Below, in pieces: positions 1-6,854 of a stretch of 8,774 nt of DNA (positions are counted from its first letter, which is position 1; each line of letters starts with the position of its first letter). Under the pieces are notes generated by a model. The model did no database searches. It was not told the origin of the DNA and worked only from the letters and a program-made list of their open reading frames with translations. The stretch is from Desulfovibrio sp. UBA4079. GTDB taxonomy: Bacteria; Desulfobacterota; Desulfovibrionia; Desulfovibrionales; Desulfovibrionaceae. Both the position numbers and the translations under genes were made by a program. The DNA is taken from positions 1 through 8,774 of the forward strand of contig DFYP01000016.1 of NCBI GenBank assembly GCA_002382645.1. Direction: 5' to 3'.

Positions 1-300
1 TCCGGCGGCGAGCAGCAGATGCTGGCCATCTCCCGGGCGCTCATGGCCCGGCCGAGCCTGCTCCTCCTGGACGAGCCCTCCCTGGGCCTGGCGCCCCTGA
101 TCATCAAGCAGATCTTCGAGATCGTCCAGAAGATCAACGCCGACGGCACCACCGTCTTCCTGGTGGAGCAGAACGCCAACCTGGCGCTCAAGATCGCTCA
201 TCGCGGCTATGTCATGGAAAACGGCCGGATCACCCTGTCCGACACCGGGCAGGCGCTCCTGGCCAACGAGGCAGTGAAAAAGGCCTACCTGGGACTCTAG
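1..300 (+). CDS. livF: Branched-chain amino acid ABC transporter ATP-binding protein LivF, 3' part
   Basis: The reading frame is open from base 1 and ends at TAG 298-300, giving the last 99 residues of an ABC ATPase; the 5' part with Walker A lies outside the window. The visible part starts exactly at the ABC signature (SGGEQQ), followed by Walker B (LLLLDEPSLGLAP, about residues 20-32). The segment VEQNANLAL sits where many ABC ATPases have the switch histidine; VEQN is typical of LivF/LivG-type ATPases and favours LivF over other importers. LivF energises uptake of leucine, isoleucine and valine on the cytoplasmic face together with LivG and the LivHM permeases, which would be expected upstream. 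The gap to guaB is only 31 bases with no terminator visible, so read-through into guaB is possible. The family is secure; the exact substrate is inferred, since amide and urea transporters share this ATPase type. Confidence 0.85.
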   Translation, partial: SGGEQQMLAISRALMARPSLLLLDEPSLGLAPLIIKQIFEIVQKINADGTTVFLVEQNANLALKIAHRGYVMENGRITLSDTGQALLANEAVKKAYLGL

Positions 301-331
301 ACCGGGCGGGCAGACCGTTTACGGAGGCGCT

Positions 332-1789
<1,458 letters not shown>

Positions 1790-1790
1790 T

Positions 1791-1830
1791 GCCCCGGCGG
1801 CGCGGGAAAGCCCTTTCCCTCGGCGCGGGC
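1791..1830. repeat. Inverted repeat between guaB and guaA
   Basis: The 60-base guaB-guaA gap holds a nested inverted repeat. The core is GGGAAAG (1804-1810) facing CTTTCCC (1813-1819). It is extended by GCGC (1800-1803) with GCGC (1823-1826) and by GCCC (1791-1794) with GGGC (1827-1830), with small bulges. No T-run follows (the next bases are ttggtatag), so it is not a typical intrinsic terminator. It could stabilise or process the mRNA or attenuate guaA relative to guaB; that role is inference. The pairing itself is read directly from the sequence. Confidence 0.5.
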
Positions 1831-1849
1831 TTGGTATAGAGGGTTCGAC

Positions 1850-3397
1850 ATGCAGCACACAGACATGGTGGTCATTCTGGACTTCGGGTCCCAGTTCACC
1901 CAGCTCATCGCGCGCCGCGTGCGCGAGGCCGGGGTCTATTCCGAGATCCATCCCTGCAACGCCGATTTCGAGGCCGTGAAGGCGCTCAAGCCCGGGGCCC
2001 TGATCCTCTCCGGCGGCCCGGCCAGCGTCCTGGCCAAGGGCTCGCCCGCCCTGGACCCGCGCTACCTGAAGCTCGGCGTGCCGGTGCTGGGCATCTGCTA
2101 CGGCATGCAGCTTTTGGCCCACCAGCTGGGCGGCAAGGTGAGCGCCTCCAAGGACCGCGAGTACGGCCGCACGGAGTTCACCGCCGATCCCAGGTGCCCG
2201 CTGTTCGAGGGCATCGAGGACAAGGACCGGTTCACGGTCTGGATGTCCCACGGCGACAAGGTCCAGACCCTGCCCAAGGGCTTCACGGTCATGGGCCGCA
2301 CGCCCACCGTGGAGTTCGCGGCCATGGGCAACCCCAAGACCAGGATGTTCTCGCTCCAGTTCCACCCCGAGGTGGCCCACACCGAGAACGGCGCCCTCAT
2401 CCTGTCCAACTTCCTGTTCAAGGTGGCGGGGCTCAAGCCCGCCTGGAGCATGGCCTCGTTCGTGGACTCCACGATCAGGGAGCTCAAGAAGAAGACCGGC
2501 AAGGACAAGGTGGTCCTGGGCCTGTCCGGCGGCATCGACTCCACCGTGGCCGCGGTGCTCCTGAACCGGGCCATCGGCAAGCAGCTCTACTGCATCTTCG
2601 TGGACAACGGGCTCCTGCGCCTGAACGAGCGCGAGGAGGTCATCGGCTACCTCGAGGAGCACTTCGACCTGAACGTCAAGTGCGTGGACGCCTCCAAGCT
2701 GTTCCTCAAGCGCCTCAAGGGCGTCAGCGACCCCGAGGAGAAGCGCAAGATCATCGGCCACACCTTCATCGAGGTTTTCGACAAGGAGGCCAAGGCCATC
2801 AAGGGCGTCAAGTTCCTGGGCCAGGGCACCCTTTATCCCGACGTCATCGAGAGCACCTCCTTCAAGGGCCCCTCGGCGGTGATCAAGAGCCACCACAACG
2901 TGGGCGGCCTGCCCGAGAAGATGAAGCTCAAGCTGGTGGAGCCGCTGCGCGAACTGTTCAAGGACGAGGTCCGCAAGGCCGCCTACGAGCTGGGCCTGCC
3001 CGAGAACCTCATCTGGCGGCATCCCTTCCCGGGTCCGGGCCTGGCCATCCGGGTCATCGGCGAGATCACCAAGGAGCGCCTCGACATCCTGCGCCAGGCC
3101 GACAAGATCGTGCAGAACGAGCTGTTGGCCGCGGACTGGTACCGCAAGGTCTGGCAGGGCTTCGCCGTGCTCCTGCCGCTCAAGACCGTGGGCGTCATGG
3201 GCGACGACCGGACCTACGAGCACGTCATCGCGCTGCGCATCGTGGACAGCCTGGACGCCATGACCGCGGACTGGTCCCGGCTGCCTTCCGAGCTTCTGGC
3301 CCGCATGTCCGGGCGCATCATCAACGAGGTCAAGGGTGTGAACCGGGTGGTCCTGGACATCTCCTCCAAGCCGCCCAGCACCATTGAGTGGGAGTAG
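1850..3397 (+). CDS. guaA: GMP synthase (glutamine-hydrolysing) GuaA
   Basis: Converts XMP to GMP using ATP and glutamine-derived ammonia, the step after GuaB. The 515-residue length is normal. Residues about 7-195 are the class I glutamine amidotransferase domain, with Cys83 in GICYGMQ and His172/Glu174 in FHPEV completing the triad. The ATP pyrophosphatase domain follows, with its P-loop SGGIDST at 226-232. The C-terminal dimerisation domain includes the XMP-binding segment and ends in the family-typical KPPSTIEWE. The ATG at 1850 has an AGAGGG Shine-Dalgarno at 1838-1843; a second in-frame ATG at 1865 (Met6) is less well placed. tatB starts six bases after the stop, so guaA and tatB are probably co-transcribed although their functions are unrelated. 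Confidence 0.98.
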   Translation: MQHTDMVVILDFGSQFTQLIARRVREAGVYSEIHPCNADFEAVKALKPGALILSGGPASVLAKGSPALDPRYLKLGVPVLGICYGMQLLAHQLGGKVSASKDREYGRTEFTADPRCPLFEGIEDKDRFTVWMSHGDKVQTLPKGFTVMGRTPTVEFAAMGNPKTRMFSLQFHPEVAHTENGALILSNFLFKVAGLKPAWSMASFVDSTIRELKKKTGKDKVVLGLSGGIDSTVAAVLLNRAIGKQLYCIFVDNGLLRLNEREEVIGYLEEHFDLNVKCVDASKLFLKRLKGVSDPEEKRKIIGHTFIEVFDKEAKAIKGVKFLGQGTLYPDVIESTSFKGPSAVIKSHHNVGGLPEKMKLKLVEPLRELFKDEVRKAAYELGLPENLIWRHPFPGPGLAIRVIGEITKERLDILRQADKIVQNELLAADWYRKVWQGFAVLLPLKTVGVMGDDRTYEHVIALRIVDSLDAMTADWSRLPSELLARMSGRIINEVKGVNRVVLDISSKPPSTIEWE

Positions 3398-3403
3398 GCC
3401 AAT

Positions 3404-3733
3404 ATGTTCGGCATCGGCACCACGGAACTGCTCGTCATCCTGGTCGTGGCCCTCATCGTCCTGGGCCCCAGCAAGCTTCCTGAACTCATGCGTTCGCTGG
3501 GCAAGGGCCTGGCCGAGTTCAAGCGCATGAGCACGGACGTGAAGCGCACCCTGGACGCCGAGGTGGAAAAGGCCGAGATGGACCAGAAGAAGGCCGAGAT
3601 GAAGAAGCAGATGTTCCCGGAGAAGCCGGACACGGTCACGCCGGATACGGCCAAGGCCGCGGCCGCTCCGGAACCGGCCAAGACCGAGGCCGCCGCGCAG
3701 CCGGCCGCCGGAACCCCCGAGGACAAGGCATGA
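3404..3733 (+). CDS. tatB: Sec-independent (twin-arginine) translocase subunit TatB
   Basis: A 109-residue TatA/TatB family protein with one N-terminal membrane helix (about 7-20), the Gly-Pro hinge (21-22) and an amphipathic helix (about 24-41). A Lys/Glu-rich, probably coiled-coil region (48-70) and an Ala/Pro/Glu-rich tail (72-109) follow. In the inner membrane TatB joins TatC to bind folded precursors bearing twin-arginine signal peptides. TatB is preferred over TatA because Glu is at position 8 (MFGIGTTELL), where TatA usually has Gln. Length beyond 100 residues and the position directly before tatC also favour TatB. Separating TatA from TatB is not certain from sequence, and some bacteria use one bifunctional protein. 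The Shine-Dalgarno GGAG (3391-3394) lies inside the end of guaA. The stop overlaps the tatC start by ATGA. Confidence 0.85.
   Translation: MFGIGTTELLVILVVALIVLGPSKLPELMRSLGKGLAEFKRMSTDVKRTLDAEVEKAEMDQKKAEMKKQMFPEKPDTVTPDTAKAAAAPEPAKTEAAAQPAAGTPEDKA
3719..3722 (+). promoter_or_regulatory. Ribosome binding site deciding the tatC start
   Basis: GAGG lies seven bases before the ATG at 3730, inside the end of tatB. The only rival start, ATG 3850, sits where the usual TatC core begins but is preceded by GCC/GGC-rich sequence with no purine-rich site. This supports the longer TatC with its unusual N-terminal extension. Confidence 0.55.
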
Positions 3734-4779
3734 GCGAGCAGTTGGAAGCCGCGGCCGAGGAGAGCAAACCCTCTCCGGAGGCCGCAGCCGAGGAGAGCAC
3801 GCCCTCTCCGGACGAGGCTCCGGAAGAGACCGAAGCCGCCGCGGGCGGCATGAGCCTTCTGGAGCACCTGGGCGAGCTGCGCAAGCGCCTGACCAAGTGC
3901 GCCTACGCCGTGGCCATCGGCTTCTTCGCCTGCTACGCCTTTGCCGAGGACATCTTCGATATCCTGCTCCAGCCCATGGTCGGCCTCCTCACCGACAGCC
4001 ACTTCCAGTACACCAGCCCGCCCGAGGCCTTTTTCACCTACATGAAGGTGGCCTTCGTGGCCGGCATCTTCGTGGCCAGCCCGTATATCTTCTACCAGCT
4101 CTGGGCCTTCATCGCCCCCGGGCTCTACGAGCACGAGCGCAAGTGGATCATCCCCATCTCCGTGTTCACGGCCCTGCTCTTCGTCACGGGCGCCCTGTTC
4201 GGCTACTTCGTGGTCTTCCCGTTCGGCTTCGAGTTCTTCGCCAGCTACTCCAACGAGAAGATCCAGTTCATCCCCAAGCTCAACGAATACACCACGTTCT
4301 GCCTCCAGCTCCTGCTGGCCTTCGGGCTCATCTTTGAACTGCCCCTGTTCATGCTCATCCTGGCCCGGCTGGGCGTCGTCACCGCGGACAAGCTCAGGAA
4401 GACCCGCAAGTACGCCATCCTGGTGATCTTCATCGTGGCGGCCATCCTGACCCCGCCGGACCCGTTCACCCAGACGCTCATGGCCGGGCCCCTGCTGGTG
4501 CTCTATGAGCTGTCCATCTGGCTGGCCAAGGTCTTCGGCAAGAAGCCCGCGCCGCCGGTGGAAGAGGACGAGGACGAGGACGAGGAGGCTCCTGCCGAGG
4601 CCGCCGTGCCCGCTGCCCCGGAGACCCCGGCCGTGGAGGCCGCGGCCCCGGCCGCCCTGGCCGAAGGCGAGGAGAGCCCGGCGGCTGACGCCGAGGCCCC
4701 GTCCGACGCCCCGGCCAAGGACGAAGGCGAGTCCGGTGGAGACTCCGGCGGAGAGACTGGAGAAAAACCCGAGGCCTAG
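3730..4779 (+). CDS. tatC: Sec-independent (twin-arginine) translocase subunit TatC, with N- and C-terminal extensions
   Basis: Polytopic inner-membrane receptor of the Tat pathway, which with TatB recognises twin-arginine signal peptides. The core is residues 41-272, with six predicted membrane helices at about 57-77, 103-128, 141-166, 186-211, 227-243 and 248-268. Key residues align with E. coli TatC: Glu49 in HLGELRKRL (E. coli Glu15), Glu136 in LYEHER (Glu103) and Asp244 in TPPDPF (Asp211). The total of 349 residues is about 90 more than the usual 250-260. The excess is a 40-residue Ala/Glu/Pro/Ser N-terminal leader built on an 11-residue tandem repeat, and an acidic Ala/Pro/Glu tail (273-349) that includes a nine-residue Glu/Asp run (278-286). 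Both ends should face the cytoplasm. The ATG overlaps the tatB stop; Met41 (ATG 3850) is the alternative start. The core assignment is secure, and the role of the extensions is unknown. Confidence 0.95.
   Translation: MSEQLEAAAEESKPSPEAAAEESTPSPDEAPEETEAAAGGMSLLEHLGELRKRLTKCAYAVAIGFFACYAFAEDIFDILLQPMVGLLTDSHFQYTSPPEAFFTYMKVAFVAGIFVASPYIFYQLWAFIAPGLYEHERKWIIPISVFTALLFVTGALFGYFVVFPFGFEFFASYSNEKIQFIPKLNEYTTFCLQLLLAFGLIFELPLFMLILARLGVVTADKLRKTRKYAILVIFIVAAILTPPDPFTQTLMAGPLLVLYELSIWLAKVFGKKPAPPVEEDEDEDEEAPAEAAVPAAPETPAVEAAAPAALAEGEESPAADAEAPSDAPAKDEGESGGDSGGETGEKPEA
3745..3810 (+). repeat. 33-bp tandem duplication in the 5' end of tatC
   Basis: Two adjacent 33-base units (3745-3777 and 3778-3810) match at 29 of 33 positions. 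They encode EAAAEESKPSP and EAAAEESTPSP, residues 6-27 of TatC. The unit is a multiple of three, so copy-number changes would keep the frame. Confidence 0.85.
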
Positions 4780-4810
4780 CCGGTCCGGGCGTTTTCTTTT
4801 TCTGATTTTT
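4761..4810 (+). terminator. Probable intrinsic terminator overlapping the tatC stop codon
   Basis: CCCG (4768-4771) pairs with CGGG (4786-4789). After a bulged A, GGCC (4773-4776) pairs with GGTC (4782-4785, one G-U pair) around a five-base loop that holds the stop codon. The 5' flank AGAAAA (4761-4766) faces TTTTCT (4792-4797), and a T-rich tract continues to about 4810. This is the A-stem-U layout of an intrinsic terminator, though the stem is short and bulged. It would reduce read-through from tatC to hisB. Confidence 0.5.
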
Positions 4811-4827
4811 TCTGCATACTCGGACCC

Positions 4828-4834
4828 CAGGAGG
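4828..4834 (+). promoter_or_regulatory. Strong ribosome binding site for the GTG start of hisB
   Basis: CAGGAGG lies five bases before GTG 4840. It supports this non-ATG start, because the next in-frame Met is residue 41, well inside the conserved domain (ADHML). Confidence 0.8.
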
Positions 4835-4839
4835 CGAGC

Positions 4840-5430
4840 GTGGGCAAGCGCAAGGCGACCGTGAAGCGCACAACGCGCGAGACCGACGTGCGGGTGGTCC
4901 TGGACCTGGACGGCTCGGGCCGCACCGAGATTTCCACCGGCGTGGGCTTTGCCGACCACATGCTCACCCTGCTGGCCTTCTGGGCCGGGTTCGACCTGAC
5001 GCTCACCTGCGCGGGCGACCTGGAAGTGGACGCCCATCACAGCCTGGAGGACGTGGGCCTCTCCCTGGGCCAGGCCCTGGCCGAGGCCCTGGGCCAGAAG
5101 ACCGGCATCGCCCGCGTGGGCCTTGCCGAGGTGCCCATGGACGAGTCCCTGGCCCGGGTCACCCTGGACCTCTCGGGCCGTCCCTGGCTGGTCTATGCCG
5201 ACGCCGTGCTGCCCGACGTCATCGCCGGTGAGGAAAAGGACGTCTGGCGCGAATTTTTCAAGTCCCTGGCCATCAAGGCCGGGATGAACCTGCACATCCG
5301 CTTTGAATACGGGCTCAATGGCCACCACCTGCTGGAGGCCGCCTTCAAGGCCCTGGGCCTGGCCCTGTCCCAGGCCGTCCGGGTGACCCGCAAGGGCGTT
5401 TCCAGCACCAAGGGGAGTCTCGACGCATGA
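4840..5430 (+). CDS. hisB: Imidazoleglycerol-phosphate dehydratase HisB
   Basis: Dehydrates imidazole glycerol phosphate to imidazole acetol phosphate in histidine synthesis. The 196 residues match the monofunctional bacterial enzyme; there is no N-terminal histidinol-phosphatase domain of the E. coli type. The two pseudo-repeated metal-binding motifs are intact: DAHHSLED (64-71, with His66, His67 and Glu70) and GHHLLEAAFKALG (161-173, with His162, His163 and Glu166). His40 in FADHML and the PMDESLARV segment (99-107) are also typical. The start is GTG with a strong Shine-Dalgarno. The 60 bases after tatC include a terminator-like hairpin, so hisB may have its own promoter. The stop overlaps the next gene's ATG (ATGA at 5427-5430), which suggests translational coupling to the lipoprotein gene. 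Confidence 0.97.
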   Translation: MGKRKATVKRTTRETDVRVVLDLDGSGRTEISTGVGFADHMLTLLAFWAGFDLTLTCAGDLEVDAHHSLEDVGLSLGQALAEALGQKTGIARVGLAEVPMDESLARVTLDLSGRPWLVYADAVLPDVIAGEEKDVWREFFKSLAIKAGMNLHIRFEYGLNGHHLLEAAFKALGLALSQAVRVTRKGVSSTKGSLDA

Positions 5431-6068
5431 AACGGACCGCTGTTTGCTGTGCCCTGGCGCTTACGGCCCTGCTTGTGATCGCCTGCGCCCGTCCCGTGCC
5501 CCAGGCCTCGCGCCCGGCCGGAACCCTGGCCGTGGCCGGATTCTCCAACCCGGCCTTCACCTGGGAGCTGCTGGCGGGCTACCTGCCCCGCGAGGGCGTC
5601 AAGGTGGACCCGCAGGTGGTGGACCGGCTCAACGAAACCCTGATCAACACGCTCCTGGCCCACGGCACCACGGGCTACGTGAGCATGGGCAACACCCGGC
5701 AGTGCATGGACGTGAGGAACTACGAGAACGAGGTCAGTTCCCGGACCACGGCGCTCAAGTACTGGCTGGATGTGGGCCGCTGCACCGGCGCGGACCTTCT
5801 CCTGGTGCCCCAGCTGCTCTTCTGGAAGGAGCGCCAGGGCAAGGAGATGGGCGTGGAGTCCCCGGCCTCGGTGATGATCGACATCTACCTCCTGGACATC
5901 AAGGAAGGCCGCATCGCCCAGCGCTACCACTTCGAGGAGACCCAGCAGGACCTGAGTTCCAACCTGCTGGACGCGCCCAAGTTCTTCGAGCGCAAGGGCA
6001 AGTGGATTACGGCCGGGGATCTGGCCGGCGAGGGCATCGACACCGGATTGCGGACCCTGGGCCTATGA
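5427..6068 (+). CDS. Uncharacterised lipoprotein embedded between hisB and hisA
   Basis: A 213-residue protein not recognised as a named family. Residues 1-20 form a lipoprotein signal peptide: MKR, a hydrophobic stretch, then the lipobox VIAC with Cys20 as the lipidation site. Ala at +2 suggests transfer to the outer membrane under the usual Asp+2 rule. The mature part begins with a Pro/Ala-rich linker, then a strand-like TLAVAGFSNPAF (33-44). A helical segment with DRLNETLINTLL (66-77) and GADLLLVPQLLFW (121-133) follow, then VMIDIYLLDIKEGRI (149-163). This order of strand, helix, 'GADLLLV' and 'DIYLLDIKEG' recalls periplasmic lipoproteins of the CsgG/LpoB/TolB-N type; that is inference from pattern only. 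Cys93 and Cys119 could form a disulfide. The Shine-Dalgarno AGGGGAG (5411-5417) lies in hisB. Both ends overlap his genes by ATGA. Codon use matches the neighbours, giving no sign of recent transfer. Confidence 0.85.
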   Translation: MKRTAVCCALALTALLVIACARPVPQASRPAGTLAVAGFSNPAFTWELLAGYLPREGVKVDPQVVDRLNETLINTLLAHGTTGYVSMGNTRQCMDVRNYENEVSSRTTALKYWLDVGRCTGADLLLVPQLLFWKERQGKEMGVESPASVMIDIYLLDIKEGRIAQRYHFEETQQDLSSNLLDAPKFFERKGKWITAGDLAGEGIDTGLRTLGL

Positions 6069-6799
6069 TCCTGTTCCCGGCCGTGGACATCAAGGACGGC
6101 CGCTGTGTCCGCCTGGCCCAGGGCCGGGAGGACGCCGTGACCGTGTTCTCGCCCGACCCCGTGGCCCAGGCCAAGCGCTGGGCCGACCTGGGCGCCCAGT
6201 GGCTCCACGTCATCGACCTGGACGGGGCCTTTTCCGGCAAACCGCGCAACGCCGACCTGGTGCGCCGCATCTGCGCCGAGACCTCCGTGCCGGTGCAGCT
6301 GGGCGGGGGCGTGCGCGACCTGGACATCGCCCGGGCCTACATGGAGGCCGGGGTCTCCCGGCTGATCATCGGCACCATCGCCCTCACCGAGCCGCAGACC
6401 TTCGCGGCCATCTGCAAGGAGTTCCCGGGCCGCATCGGCGTGTCCCTGGACGCGGTGGACGGCCGGCTCAAGACCAAGGGCTGGGTGGAGGACGCCGGGC
6501 TCACGGTCTTCGACGTGCTGCCCCGGCTGGAAGCCGACGGCGCGGCCTTTCTCATCTACACGGACATCGCCCGCGACGGCATGCAGACCGGCGTGAATCT
6601 GGCCGCCCTGGAAGCCCTGTGCGCGGCCACGAAGCTGCCGGTCATCGCGGCCGGGGGCGTGCACACCCTGGACGACCTGAAGGCCCTGGCCCCGCTGGCC
6701 AAGAAGGGCCTGGAAGGGGCCATCTCGGGCCGGGCCATCTACACCGGCACCCTGGACGTGGGCGAGGCCCTGGTCTGGCTCAAGGCCCAGGCCGCCTAG
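6065..6799 (+). CDS. hisA: Phosphoribosylformimino-5-aminoimidazole carboxamide ribotide isomerase HisA
   Basis: Isomerises ProFAR to PRFAR, the step before HisH/HisF in histidine synthesis. The protein is a 244-residue (beta/alpha)8 barrel of normal length, with start and end as the family predicts (MILFPAVDIKDGRCVRL). Catalytic Asp8 is in AVDIKDG and Asp129 is in GVSLDAVDG. Thr166 in IYTDIARDGMQTG matches the Thr that assists catalysis in the family. The phosphate-binding glycine motifs are LGGGVRD (79-85) and AAGGVH (195-200). The ATG overlaps the lipoprotein stop (ATGA at 6065-6068). No clear Shine-Dalgarno precedes it, so translation is probably coupled to the upstream gene. hisH and hisF, the common neighbours, are absent from the window. 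A terminator hairpin follows the stop by about ten bases. Confidence 0.96.
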   Translation: MILFPAVDIKDGRCVRLAQGREDAVTVFSPDPVAQAKRWADLGAQWLHVIDLDGAFSGKPRNADLVRRICAETSVPVQLGGGVRDLDIARAYMEAGVSRLIIGTIALTEPQTFAAICKEFPGRIGVSLDAVDGRLKTKGWVEDAGLTVFDVLPRLEADGAAFLIYTDIARDGMQTGVNLAALEALCAATKLPVIAAGGVHTLDDLKALAPLAKKGLEGAISGRAIYTGTLDVGEALVWLKAQAA

Positions 6800-6802
6800 A
6801 GC

Positions 6803-6840
6803 AAAAGAAAAGGCCCGGAGCGATCCGGGCCTTGTTGTTT
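6803..6840. terminator. Bidirectional intrinsic terminator between convergent hisA and the glycosyltransferase gene
   Basis: AAGGCCCGGA (6810-6819) and TCCGGGCCTT (6824-6833) form a perfect 10-bp stem around a GCGA tetraloop. The plus-strand side is followed by the T-rich GTTGTTTG. On the minus strand the stem is followed by TTCTTTTGC, from the complement of 6801-6809. It therefore serves both hisA and the leftward gene, whose stop lies about 20 bases away. Confidence 0.85.
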
Positions 6841-6854
6841 GCGTCAAGCGCCGC

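Noticed and set aside
1832..1840. TGGTATAGA resembling an extended -10 promoter just before guaA
   Set aside because: Transcription would start about at 1847, removing the Shine-Dalgarno at 1838-1843 and leaving almost no leader; a chance match is more likely.
3715..3735. Programmed frameshift fusing TatB to TatC
   Set aside because: tatC is in the -1 frame relative to tatB, but no slippery heptamer precedes the overlap, and tatC has its own ribosome site.
4561..4587. GAGGAC-type repeats as a possible satellite or CRISPR-like array
   Set aside because: They are a short in-frame codon repeat coding for Glu/Asp in the TatC tail, with no spacers and no wider extent.
3214..5328. A 704-codon minus-strand frame opposite tatB, tatC and hisB
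   Set aside because: Same cause: a shadow of real plus-strand genes, with Gly/Leu/Glu/His-rich translation and no recognisable domain.
5444..6064. An in-frame upstream extension of hisA running through the lipoprotein gene
   Set aside because: The conserved HisA N-terminus starts at MILFPAVDIKDG (ATG 6065); the upstream translation is low-complexity and the lipoprotein frame is the real one there.
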